The notes beneath the pieces are model-generated. The model did not search any database. It saw only the letters and a list, made by a program, of their open reading frames with translations, and had not been told where the DNA came from. The translations under genes were made by a program, and so were the position numbers. DNA of 64,000 nt from Microbacterium oxydans (GTDB lineage: Bacteria > Actinomycetota > Actinomycetes > Actinomycetales > Microbacteriaceae), in assembly GCF_000956525.1 (NCBI RefSeq), contig NZ_JYIW01000019.1:1-64000 (forward strand), in the 5' to 3' direction. This document shows, in pieces, positions 53,123 through 61,523 of the stretch. The stretch's first letter is position 1. The number at the start of each line of letters is the position of its first letter.

Positions 53123-53611
53123 TTACCTGTCAGCAACTTTGGTCAGCCAGAGCACTTGATTGTCAGAGGCACTGTCCGGGTCCGTCACCGACTGGAGGAA
53201 GATCTTCAATGCCAGCTGTCCCGAGGAGTCTTCCCAAACGTAGGACGACCAACCTGTCACGACACAATCCTGGCCCTGCGTCGAGAACGCCAAGGCATAC
53301 GTCAAATCACTACTAACGCTCCGCCACGTCCCCTTGAGATCGACGGTGTCTCCCCATGTCAGGGCCTCGACCGTCGCGGCACCATCAGCTGAACACATTA
53401 GGTTGCGCGGCCAACCGGATGCATCCAGACTTCCGTCGCTCTTGAGCGAAAGCGTTGCTTCGGAATCGTCGTGCGTTGCAGTCCAATCCCCGTGCAGGCT
53501 CGACGCTTCCACTTCGCGCGCGACCTCCTTCGAAGAGCATGCGGCGAGCAGCACGATACCCGCGCATAGGGCCGTAAGGATCAACAACGGCCTACATATC
53601 CGGGCTACCAT
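53123..53611 (-). CDS. Lipoprotein, putative immunity partner of Rhs tail 3
   Basis: A 162-residue predicted lipoprotein: signal LLILTALCAGIVLLAACSS with the lipobox cysteine at about residue 25, then a small beta-rich domain (LHGDWTATHDDSEATLSLKS). Its ATG overlaps the stop of the preceding Rhs tail (ATGGTAG), the coupling expected for a toxin/immunity pair. It is paralogous to the lipoprotein at 54554-54985: both have GDW, a DG(S/G)hxAS(G/T)WP block and a C-S motif. An immunity protein anchored outside the membrane would imply a toxin acting at the envelope. The pairing is inference. Confidence 0.8.
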   Translation of the reverse strand: MVARICRPLLILTALCAGIVLLAACSSKEVAREVEASSLHGDWTATHDDSEATLSLKSDGSLDASGWPRNLMCSADGAATVEALTWGDTVDLKGTWRSVSSDLTYALAFSTQGQDCVVTGWSSYVWEDSSGQLALKIFLQSVTDPDSASDNQVLWLTKVADR

Positions 53612-54501
53612 TCGACTTCTTCCGTCCATGTGAATGTCGTCACCACTGGCGAGAAGGGTCCCGTGCTACCCGGGATCGTATTAGCAACGCTTCGAATAGG
53701 ACCAAGCAGGGAGCCGAGTGTCATCTCGTTCCAGGCCGTGATCTGGACAACCGCAGAATTTGAGCCCGTCTGCTCAATCACCGTGGCGTAGTAATCGTGC
53801 GAGCCGACAGTGAGAAGTGAACGGCTTGAATTCGACGCCTGTTCCCAGGCGGTAAACGTCCTCGCATCGTTCACAAATTTTGGATTCTTAAGCGTGAAGT
53901 TCTCGGCGTCGTAATGGTACCGGTCGAGCGGTAGCCCCAGACGAAGTTGCCCGCGTAGATACAGCCGATACTCTGCAGCCGCGGCGCTCTGACTGAGACC
54001 CGCCGTGATGTTCGAACTCGAGTCGAATGCAACACGACTGGAAAGCCATCCATTTGCCCACGCATTGACGAGTTGCCCCTGCTCACTTTGAAGAATGCGC
54101 CCGAGATCGTACTTGACGTAACCCTTCGTCCATTCGAACGTTTCCTTTGCTGGACCCGAGATCGGATTGAAGGTGTTCTGCTTCATCGCCTTTCTTCCCT
54201 CCTTTACCCATTTATCGCCTAAGGCTTGGGTTTGAGCAGCACCCGGAATATTCTTGATGTTTCGAGTGCAGTTGACGCCCCACCCGCATCCTTGGTCGAG
54301 GCGCAGCCCGCTCGGGTCCATGTACGTGGTGGGGTTGTTGCCCGAGTACGTGTACCCCGTGTTCTGCTGCGGGAGGTTCGTGTCGATGACCGGGTCCACG
54401 GACAGGAACTTCCCCAGCACAGGGTCAGAAGCGATTATCGTAGCGCGCAACAAGCAAGCACAAGGTTGCAACACGGCCAGAGCCGTGAGGGTCTGCCACA
54501 T
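53605..54501 (-). pseudogene. Displaced Rhs C-terminal cassette 3
   Basis: The reading frame carries only the last 41 residues of the Rhs core (DPVLGKFLSVDPV through NNPTTYMDPSGL, encoded at about 54304-54426) and a 233-residue variable tail. There is no credible start: the nearest in-frame ATG (54501) has unrelated upstream sequence. The tail is homologous to cassette 2: SEQGxLh, LRGxLRxG, LTxGSxDxxA, AVVxIT, LGSxL and a terminal FTWTEEVEW. It is therefore a silent cassette that recombination with the intact core could bring into frame. The tail is not assignable to a known toxin family by eye. Confidence 0.75.
54304..54426 (-). repeat. Rhs core repeat, short copy
   Basis: About 123 bp nearly identical to the 3' end of the core in cassette 2 and in the main Rhs gene. 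Homology stops abruptly at CAGGGTCA. Confidence 0.9.
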
Positions 54502-54553
54502 CCGCTTCCCCAAGAAACGGCCAGGAGGTGTCCTCCGAGGACAACTTCGTCGC

Positions 54554-54985
54554 TCAATCGCGTCCGAGCTTCCACAAAGGTTCGGGATAGCCGTCAAGAT
54601 CAATGCCAGGCTCGTAGAACCAGATTTCGAGATCGTCCCCGACATATTCGGCGAGACCGATCCAACTCGCCTCGCACGGTTCGTCAACGTAAAAGTAGAC
54701 GGAGTTGCTTGATCCCCCACCTCCAGACCACGACCCCGTGAGCCCGAGGCCGCTCTGCTCAACCGAACAGAAAAGCCCGGAAGGCCAGGTCGAAGCGTGG
54801 AAACCTCCGTCCGGATCCATCGTCAAGCCCGCATTCTCTTCCGCATCTGCAAGCTTCCAATCGCCCAGGAGATCACTGTGGGTGACGCCTACCGCCGGCA
54901 CTTCGCCAGACTGACAACCTGAAAGGAGGAGTGCGGTTCCTACGCAGACTGCGACTGCGAGGGCCGCGGACGGAGACCTTACCAA
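54554..54985 (-). CDS. Lipoprotein, putative immunity partner of Rhs tail 2
   Basis: A 143-residue lipoprotein: SAALAVAVCVGTALLLSGCQSG gives a signal peptide with lipobox LLSGC, followed by a beta-rich domain (LLGDWKLADAEENAGLTMD). The TTG start at 54985 is preferred because AGAGGAG lies 6 nt upstream and TTGGTAA overlaps the stop of Rhs tail 2, exactly like the ATGGTAG of the paralogue at 53611. An ATG at 55003 has no ribosome site. It is paralogous to the 53123-53611 lipoprotein although the two tails they follow differ. Confidence 0.8.
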   Translation of the reverse strand: MVRSPSAALAVAVCVGTALLLSGCQSGEVPAVGVTHSDLLGDWKLADAEENAGLTMDPDGGFHASTWPSGLFCSVEQSGLGLTGSWSGGGGSSNSVYFYVDEPCEASWIGLAEYVGDDLEIWFYEPGIDLDGYPEPLWKLGRD

Positions 54986-56616
54986 GTTATCTCCTCTTGC
55001 CATGTAAACGACTCATGAATCTCGTACAGACCGACTTTCGGCCCCACCTCGTTGAGGGTTGTGTACCACTCGTCGTTGAGCCTCAACATTGAACCAAGTC
55101 GTGTCGTGTTTGTAACCGTTATCGAAACCACAGCAGAAGACGAGGTTCCTCCAACTACTTGAGCGGTCGCGTCGAAACTTCCCAAAGTCAGGAATGTCAG
55201 GTCTTCACTCTTTGAGTCGGCGAGGGCTAGCAGAGTTGCAAAATCTCGACGCATATTCGAGTTCGTGAAAAGGTCCGGTTTTCCTGCTTCGTAAATTCCG
55301 TTGGACAACCCCCGCCCGGCACGAAGGTCTCCCCGCAGAATGTTGCGATAGTTGGACGCCCAATCCGAGTGCTTGAGATCTTGAGTCATCGTTGACGATG
55401 GTCCATAGGCGAGGTGTGACGGGCTCGTACCGCTGAAGAAACTACCTAGCAGCATTCCCTGTTCCGAAGAGAAGAACTTCGCGGTTCTCAGGTCGGCGGC
55501 CCTCTTGTCCTTCCTGAACAACTGGTTCCAATTCTGATCCTCACGCTTCACTTTCGCGCGCAGATCCTGCGCTACAGCCTGATATGCCGCTTGTCCTGGC
55601 GGGAGCCCCTGCTTCGTCATGTTCCAGGTCTTGCTGGCACAACTCCTTCCCCACCCGCAGCCCTCGTCCAGGCGGAGCCCGGTCGGGTCCATGTACGTGG
55701 TGGGGTTGTTGCCCGAGTACGTGTACCCCGTGTTCTGCTGCGGGAGGTTCGTGTCGATGACCGGGTCCACGGACAGGAACTTCCCCAGCACAGGGTCATA
55801 GGTGCGAGCACCGACCGTGGTCAGCCCCGTCGAGGCAGTGACGGGCTTGTTCATGTACCCGGTACCGCTGCTCCAGACACCGTTCGACGCACCGATCGGA
55901 GCGCCGTACGGGTCACGGAACGTGCGGGTGGTCGTGCCTGTCGCGTTTGCCACCGTCTGCACATCCACCGTCCCCTCCAAGTTCGAGAACAACCACGTCA
56001 GCGTCGTTCCGGCGGTGCCGGTCTTCGCGGACTTCTCCGCGATCGGCTTGCCCTCTGCACCAGAGTACGTCCGTACACCTGCGACCATGGTCGAACCGTT
56101 CGCCTGCGACAGCACCGTGTCACCGACGAACAACGACGCACCCTCGGTGGTGTTCGTGCGCAGCAGGATGCTGCCATCGACGTTGTACACCGTGTCCTGC
56201 GTCACCGAGCCGGTCACGACCTTCGACACCTTGCCCACGTCATTGAAGGTGATCGTCTGCCCGGGGCGTCCGGTCATGTTGCCGGCGGCGTCGTAGGTGT
56301 ACGAGCCGGAGCCGGCGCCGGCCGGTCCCGTCACGGTGTTCACCGAGTGCGGACGATCCCCCTTCGATATCGCAGCCCCTTCGAGGATCTCGCCGAGAGG
56401 GGAGCGGGCAACGAGCTCGAGGTCGTCACGATACACCTCGAGCTCGTATACGACACCGTCGACGACGTGCAGAAGCAGGTGCACGTGAACGCCATCATTG
56501 CCGAGGTAGCTGGCTTCGACCAGGGCACGATGGACGACGGGTGTGGCGCCGGCTACTCTCGCGGCAATGCTCAGACTTCCGTCCTCGTCGAGGGGTACGA
56601 CGAAAGCGTCCCTCAA
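54979..56616 (-). CDS. Displaced Rhs cassette 2 fused to a decayed partner gene
   Basis: A 545-residue frame in three parts. Residues 1 to about 84 (RDAFVVPLDEDGSLSIAARV through DGVVYELEVYRDD) look like a small immunity-type protein and are unlike Rhs. About residues 85-313 are Rhs core, nearly identical to the main Rhs gene. Residues 314-545 are a variable tail ending ESFTWQEEITW, homologous to cassette 3. The start is a TTG that overlaps the stop of a truncated upstream frame (TTGA). The fusion looks like a recombination scar. Whether the hybrid is expressed is unknown. Confidence 0.78.
   Translation of the reverse strand: MRDAFVVPLDEDGSLSIAARVAGATPVVHRALVEASYLGNDGVHVHLLLHVVDGVVYELEVYRDDLELVARSPLGEILEGAAISKGDRPHSVNTVTGPAGAGSGSYTYDAAGNMTGRPGQTITFNDVGKVSKVVTGSVTQDTVYNVDGSILLRTNTTEGASLFVGDTVLSQANGSTMVAGVRTYSGAEGKPIAEKSAKTGTAGTTLTWLFSNLEGTVDVQTVANATGTTTRTFRDPYGAPIGASNGVWSSGTGYMNKPVTASTGLTTVGARTYDPVLGKFLSVDPVIDTNLPQQNTGYTYSGNNPTTYMDPTGLRLDEGCGWGRSCASKTWNMTKQGLPPGQAAYQAVAQDLRAKVKREDQNWNQLFRKDKRAADLRTAKFFSSEQGMLLGSFFSGTSPSHLAYGPSSTMTQDLKHSDWASNYRNILRGDLRAGRGLSNGIYEAGKPDLFTNSNMRRDFATLLALADSKSEDLTFLTLGSFDATAQVVGGTSSSAVVSITVTNTTRLGSMLRLNDEWYTTLNEVGPKVGLYEIHESFTWQEEITW
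55676..56361 (-). repeat. 686-bp Rhs core direct repeat, copy in cassette 2
   Basis: Nearly identical over its whole length to 58029-58714 in the main Rhs gene, in the same orientation and 2.35 kb away. The sharp ends at TGCGGACGATCCCC and at the codons for MDP(S/T)GL mark recombination junctions. Confidence 0.93.
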
Positions 56617-56744
56617 CTAGTCACGAACCTCAGCACTTCCAGGAAAGCCAGGTCGGGCCAGACGTCGGATGAGGATTCGTCCCGCTCTATCATTCGACGA
56701 AAGCCGATTGCTTCACCGCTCAGAAAAATGGTACGTAATTTCGT
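56613..56744 (-). pseudogene. 3' fragment of a lost toxin-like gene
   Basis: An open frame of 43 codons without a start (ending VWPDLAFLEVLRFVTS) runs from an in-frame TAA at 56745 to TGA at 56613-56615, and overlaps the TTG start of the next frame as TTGA. This is the coupling seen for every tail/partner pair here, so it is probably the last piece of a fourth Rhs tail whose partner survives as the N-terminus of the 54979-56616 frame. Confidence 0.55.
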
Positions 56745-56867
56745 TTACCGTTCTCGAGGGCAGCGTGAACCCTCAACACTCGAGTCCGTGCCGCTCACGA
56801 GGGACTCTTCCCCAAATACGCGCGACCCCGAGTTACAAACACCACCTCTCTGTTCTCGACAGAGATG

Positions 56868-57335
56868 TCAGAGATCTCTGCGATTCGACAGACCTGAGAC
56901 AAAGATTGCCAAAACGGTTACGAGCTCGAAAAGCAGTCCGCAGGTGATGCCGACCGAGCCCGAAAACAAAAGTCCTACGGCCAGTGCAGGTGGCCATAAA
57001 ACCGCAAAGAGCAGTAGTAGAAGGAAGCTCATTACCGCAGGCCCGATCCATACGGTTGCCAGCACCCTCGTCGCAGCAAGGACGCGCGATCCTCCGCTCG
57101 CCCAATATGAAATAGCCAGGGAAGGGATACCACCGACCACCGCGAACACAAGCGGGTTCGCTCCTCCGATCGAGATCGACGATGTACCGTTGCTCTGCGA
57201 CATCGTTGGCAACGCGATCTCAAAGCAGAATTTGACAACAAGTTCGGTAACGAAGCCTCCCGCGATCACGGCGGCGAAAAGCGCTCCCAGGAGAAGCCGC
57301 CGAGACACTGCGTGATCCCGCGGCCAGGCCCCCAT
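56868..57335 (-). CDS. Membrane protein, putative immunity partner of the main Rhs tail
   Basis: A 155-residue integral membrane protein with about four hydrophobic helices (LLLGALFAAVIAGGFVTELV, PLVFAVVGGIPSLAISYW, VWIGPAVMSFLLLLLFAVLW, ALAVGLLFSGSVGITCGLLF). Its ATG overlaps the Rhs stop codon (TGATG), so translation is coupled. An in-frame GTG three bases upstream is possible. Position and coupling make it the natural immunity candidate for the C-terminal tail of the main Rhs protein. A membrane-embedded partner suggests the tail targets the envelope. Confidence 0.78.
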   Translation of the reverse strand: MGAWPRDHAVSRRLLLGALFAAVIAGGFVTELVVKFCFEIALPTMSQSNGTSSISIGGANPLVFAVVGGIPSLAISYWASGGSRVLAATRVLATVWIGPAVMSFLLLLLFAVLWPPALAVGLLFSGSVGITCGLLFELVTVLAIFVSGLSNRRDL

Positions 57336-60300
57336 CACTCGACCTCGTTGCGCAGATTAGTTGCCTGCAGGTTCCACGTGTGCTCCGCAAGCGCAACCGT
57401 TCCGGCAAAACTCGCGAGGCCTGTTCCGTTCGCTTGACCATTTTGTTGCAACCAAACCATACCTGAAGCGTCTTCATATGTGGAGAACTTGATCGTCGAC
57501 CCTGGGGAGTCGAAGTAATCCGGGTTTAGCACAGTAAACGTCACTGAAGTACGAGTGGTGTCCACCCCCACGACTCCTCGCGAATTCAAAGGGTTCGGAA
57601 TGTACCCGACTTCTTGTTCTTCAAAACCCATTGGCGGCTGGTTTCGCAACCATAGCATTCTCGCGGTCGTCGTGCCGCTGGCTTGATCCGTATGCAACGT
57701 ACACTCGGCATCCTGAGTAAAAGTAGCGCATCCCTTTACGACAAAGGGGAAGATGTTTGCTGGCTTCTGCTTGAAGACGCTCATAACCTCTGCCGCACTC
57801 AGCTTGGTCGTGATCGGCCATTTGTACGTGTAGGTGACAGAGAACGGACCGCTAGGCGCACGGTCGCAGAGGCGCGGAGTCGAACGCTGTCCACACGTCT
57901 GAGCCTCAGCCTTGATTCGACAATTCCAGTCACCACCCACACATTTCTGCCCCTTTCCGGACGGAGTGGCCTTCGTTGTGGCCTTCTTCGATCCTCCCCC
58001 GTCGTTCGGGCGATCAATTGCAAATTTCAGCCCGCTCGGGTCCATGTACGTGGTGGGGTTGTTGCCCGAGTCCGTGTACCCCGTGTTCTGCTGCGGGAGA
58101 TTCGTGTCGATGACCGGGTCCACGGACAGGAACTTCCCCAGCACAGGGTCATAGGTGCGGGCACCGACCGTGGTCAGCCCCGTCGAGGCAGTGACGGGCT
58201 TGTTCATGTACCCGGTACCGCTGCTCCAGACACCGTTCGACGCACCGATCGGAGCGCCGTACGGGTCACGGAACGTGCGGGTGGTCGTGCCTGTCGCGTT
58301 CGCCACCGTCTGCACGTCCACCGTCCCCTCCAAGTTCGAGAACAACCACGTCAGCGTCGTTCCGGCGGTGCCGGTTTTCGCGGACTTCTCCGCGATCGGC
58401 TTGCCCTCTGCACCAGAGTACGTCCGCACGCCGGCGACCACCGTCGAACCATTCGCCTGCGACAGCACCGTGTCACCGACGAACAACGACGCACCCTCGG
58501 TGGTGTTCGTGCGCAGCAGGATGCTGCCATCGACGTTGTACACCGTGTCCTGCGTGACCGATCCGGTCACGACCTTCGACACCTTGCCCACGTCGTTGAA
58601 GGTGATCGTCTGCCCGGGGCGTCCGGTCATGTTGCCGGCGGCGTCGTAGGTGTACGCCCCAGGGCCGACTCCGGCGGGCCCTGTCACGGTGTTCACCGAA
58701 TGCGGACGATCCCCGCCCGCGGCCGGATACGTGTACGCGGCCGTCGAGACGGTACCGGTCGTCGACCGCTTCACGAGGCCCGTGCGATTCCCGGTCGCCG
58801 TGTCGTACGTGTACTCATGCCAGTACGGCTCGAGCCCGCCCATCGTGGCCGCGCTCGGCGTCGCGCCACAGGCGGTGGCCGCATTCGGCGTCCACGCCCG
58901 GGTCAGCTGTCGCAACCCGTCGTAGGCATAACACGTCTTCTGCGTGCCGTTGGTCGGCAGCACCGAGTTCATCGTGGCCGATGTCACGTTCCCAACGGCA
59001 TCGCGGGTGAAGATGCGGTCCGCGACATAGTGCCCGACGCCCCCGAACACCGCGTTGTCCTTGATCGACAGCACGGCCCCTGTCGCGGCGTCGTATCCGT
59101 ACGTGGAGTACGCGCTGCTCGTCGAGCCGTTGAGCCTGTTGAACTGCGAGAGCTGTCCGATCGGCGAGTAGACCGTGTTGGCGAGGATGATCGAGCTCCC
59201 TCGCACGCCGCTCAACTTGCCCCAGGAGTCGTAGCTGTAGCGGATGGTCTCCGCCGGCAGCCCGCCCATCGCCGGCACCTGCTTCGCCTGGAGCGACGAA
59301 TCGGCGTTGTAGTAGAGCGTCGTCTTGTAGCTCGTCCCCGCGAACGCCGGCGCCCCTGTCGGGATCGACAGCGTCGTGTCGAGCGGGTTGCCCGCGGCGT
59401 CGTACGAGCCGACCGTGGTGGCGTACGCCAGTCCCGGCACGCCGGGAGCCGACCCCGTATATGACGTGGAGGTCGTGACGAGCCCCTTCTTCACGGTGTC
59501 GTAGGTCGACGACGAGAGCATCGCACCAGAGGAGGTGCCTGCGAACGACGCCTTCTTCCGGTTGAGCTCGTCATACGTCGTGGTCACGGTCTTTCCACGA
59601 GCATCCGTCGTCGACGTCATGTTTCCGACGAGGTCGTATGTCGCCGTCGAGACTCCGGAGTCGGCGTCATCCTGACCGATCCGGTTGCCCAGCAGATCGA
59701 ACGTCCAGGTCCAGGCGTTGCCGGCCGGGTCCGTCATCTTGGTGATCCGTCCGCCGCCGTCGTACGCGTACGTCGTGGCCTGCGCAGTTCCGCTGATCGC
59801 ACCCGAGAGGTACTGGATCAGCTTCGTCTTCTGCCCGATCGAGTTCGTGAACGTACTCGTCGCAGTTCCACCGGTCGGCGGAACCGTGTCCACCCGGTCG
59901 GCACCCGGGTACGCGTTCACGGTCTGCGAGTGCACAGCACCGGAGGTGTTGAGCGTCGATGTCAGCGCGCGTCCGACCGCGTCGTAGGCGGTGATCACCT
60001 GCGACGGCACATTGTTCTCCGTCACCGGCGTGAAGAACGCCGTGCCGGGCGAGATGGATGCCGTCCAGTAGTCGTTGTCGACGAAGTAGACGCGTCCCTG
60101 GTTGTCGTAGTTCGTGGTCTTCACCACGGTGCCGCCACCGACAGCCGGCGATTGCGTCTGGGTGGCGCGCCCCAGCCCGTCGAAGAGCTCGTACTTCGAG
60201 ACGATCCCGCCACCGGTCAGGGTGTTGGTCTTGATCGCGTTCGGCGCGGTCTGCGAGAGCGTGTACGAGAACGACATCGACGGGGATGCCGGGTTCGCCG

Positions 60301-61345
60301 CCTGCGGTTGCAGCGGCAGCCAGACGCTCGTCGTGCGTCCGAGTCCGTCGACCGCGATCGTGGTCGTCGAGCCGTTCGGGTCCACGACCTTCGACTTCGT
60401 GCCGGTCGTCGGCTCGATCGTCGTGACCGTCTGCCACGAGAACGGCGCGGTGGTCGTCTCGGTGGTCGACAGCAGCGGCACGGTCGCCGCCGGCGTGTAC
60501 GCCGTCGAGCTCGTTCGACCGAGCGCATCCGTCTTGGCCAGGGCTCGACCGAGCGCATCGTAGGTCACGGAGCCGGCACCGACCCAGTGCGGCTGGCCGT
60601 TCTCGTACGTGTCGACCACCTGTGTCGAGGTCGCGAGCCCCTTCGTCGGCGCGGCACCCCAGGCGAGGCCGTCGTAGGTCGTCTTCACATCGCCGATGAG
60701 GTCACGCGGGAACTGCGCTCCGGCGACGCCGTCGCACGTCGCGTTGACGGTGCGAACCTGGCTGGGGAGGCCGACGATCCACGCCGTCGTGTTCGCCGCG
60801 GCATACGTGGTGGTCACGCACTTGCCGGTGGCGTCCGAAGGGATCGTGGAGACGGTCACCGGGTACCCGTAGGTGCCGTCGAACGTCGTCCGGGTCTCGA
60901 CCGTACGGTTGCCGCCGGTCGACACCGGCTCGGTGACGACCGTCTTCTCCACGCCGGTCAGGCGTGCCTGCCTGGTGCCGTCGTTCGAGGTCACGCCGGA
61001 CGCCCACGGGGTGTTCACCTGATCGGTGACGACAGCGCCACCTACCCCCTTGAGCGTCTGCTGCCGAGAGAGCTGACCTGCGAGCCATCTGTTGTCGGGG
61101 ATCGTCGTCCCCGTCACCGTGACTGTCTTCGTGCCGCCGGCGGCGGACGCCCTGTCGCCGTTCATGCCCTGGTAGTACGTGTACTTCGAGACCTTCTGCG
61201 CGGCCGGAGCGGCAGGATCGCCCTCGCGGACCTCGACCGTATCGACACCGGCGAACACGTTCCACGTGCGCGAGTTCGCGATCGTCAACGGGGAATCGTT
61301 GTAGCGCCACTTCGGTGTGCCATAGAAGTACTGGGTCTGCTGCAC
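57335..61345 (-). CDS. Rhs/YD-repeat protein, 5'-truncated, with variable C-terminal tail
   Basis: A 1336-residue YD-repeat protein. YDxxGR units recur from about residue 250 (YDGLGRATQ, YDAVGRALT, YDAAGNPL, YDAAGNMTGRPG), and the core ends in DPVLGKFLSVDPV...NNPTTYMDPSGL near residue 1105. A 231-residue tail follows, with several cysteines and a VTFTVLNPDYF/MVWLQQNG region that I cannot assign. The frame begins at QQTQYFYGTPKW with no signal peptide or N-terminal secretion domain, which complete actinobacterial Rhs proteins (often about 2000 residues) possess. It is therefore probably 5'-truncated. The GTG start is nominal and has no ribosome site. Confidence 0.88.
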   Translation of the reverse strand: MQQTQYFYGTPKWRYNDSPLTIANSRTWNVFAGVDTVEVREGDPAAPAAQKVSKYTYYQGMNGDRASAAGGTKTVTVTGTTIPDNRWLAGQLSRQQTLKGVGGAVVTDQVNTPWASGVTSNDGTRQARLTGVEKTVVTEPVSTGGNRTVETRTTFDGTYGYPVTVSTIPSDATGKCVTTTYAAANTTAWIVGLPSQVRTVNATCDGVAGAQFPRDLIGDVKTTYDGLAWGAAPTKGLATSTQVVDTYENGQPHWVGAGSVTYDALGRALAKTDALGRTSSTAYTPAATVPLLSTTETTTAPFSWQTVTTIEPTTGTKSKVVDPNGSTTTIAVDGLGRTTSVWLPLQPQAANPASPSMSFSYTLSQTAPNAIKTNTLTGGGIVSKYELFDGLGRATQTQSPAVGGGTVVKTTNYDNQGRVYFVDNDYWTASISPGTAFFTPVTENNVPSQVITAYDAVGRALTSTLNTSGAVHSQTVNAYPGADRVDTVPPTGGTATSTFTNSIGQKTKLIQYLSGAISGTAQATTYAYDGGGRITKMTDPAGNAWTWTFDLLGNRIGQDDADSGVSTATYDLVGNMTSTTDARGKTVTTTYDELNRKKASFAGTSSGAMLSSSTYDTVKKGLVTTSTSYTGSAPGVPGLAYATTVGSYDAAGNPLDTTLSIPTGAPAFAGTSYKTTLYYNADSSLQAKQVPAMGGLPAETIRYSYDSWGKLSGVRGSSIILANTVYSPIGQLSQFNRLNGSTSSAYSTYGYDAATGAVLSIKDNAVFGGVGHYVADRIFTRDAVGNVTSATMNSVLPTNGTQKTCYAYDGLRQLTRAWTPNAATACGATPSAATMGGLEPYWHEYTYDTATGNRTGLVKRSTTGTVSTAAYTYPAAGGDRPHSVNTVTGPAGVGPGAYTYDAAGNMTGRPGQTITFNDVGKVSKVVTGSVTQDTVYNVDGSILLRTNTTEGASLFVGDTVLSQANGSTVVAGVRTYSGAEGKPIAEKSAKTGTAGTTLTWLFSNLEGTVDVQTVANATGTTTRTFRDPYGAPIGASNGVWSSGTGYMNKPVTASTGLTTVGARTYDPVLGKFLSVDPVIDTNLPQQNTGYTDSGNNPTTYMDPSGLKFAIDRPNDGGGSKKATTKATPSGKGQKCVGGDWNCRIKAEAQTCGQRSTPRLCDRAPSGPFSVTYTYKWPITTKLSAAEVMSVFKQKPANIFPFVVKGCATFTQDAECTLHTDQASGTTTARMLWLRNQPPMGFEEQEVGYIPNPLNSRGVVGVDTTRTSVTFTVLNPDYFDSPGSTIKFSTYEDASGMVWLQQNGQANGTGLASFAGTVALAEHTWNLQATNLRNEVE
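58029..58714 (-). repeat. 686-bp Rhs core direct repeat, copy in the main Rhs gene
   Basis: Partner of 55676-56361; see there. Exchange between the two would delete about 2.35 kb, including the main tail and its membrane partner, and put tail 2 in frame with the main core. Confidence 0.93.
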
Positions 61346-61476
61346 TCGACGTGATTCTGGACCGTCGTCCGATGCACCTCGACGACACTGCTGTATACCT
61401 CTGCGCGCTGATCATTCAGCGCTTCCCCCCGGAGCCGCACATCACGGAGCATACAACGGCATCGCCGCTCCTCTGA
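61346..61476. other. 131-bp gap upstream of the truncated Rhs gene
   Basis: No gene. An in-frame stop at 61412-61414 closes the Rhs frame upstream. No promoter hexamer or ribosome site is evident. The sequence is A/T-richer than its right-hand neighbour. Confidence 0.6.
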
Positions 61477-61523
61477 TCAGTCGAAAGTACCGACCTCCGG
61501 CACCCGATCCGTGCGCCCGTAGC
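61474..61523. repeat. Right flanking direct repeat of the Rhs locus
   Basis: The intact copy, forming the last codons and stop of the dihydrofolate-reductase-family gene. It pairs with 52994-53043. Confidence 0.8.

Noticed and set aside
55591..59464. Plus-strand frames opposite the Rhs genes that look repeated
   Set aside because: Their similarity is explained by the 686-bp Rhs core repeat on the other strand.
28000..60000. Many long open frames antisense to recognised genes (for example opposite glyS, the M13 peptidase, mntH and the Rhs gene)
   Set aside because: They mirror the codon structure of the real genes, are Arg/Ala/Gly-rich, and show no family motif or start signal.
52843..61476. 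Integrative element with its own integrase
   Set aside because: Despite the flanking repeats, no integrase, recombinase, relicase-like or transposase gene is present between them.
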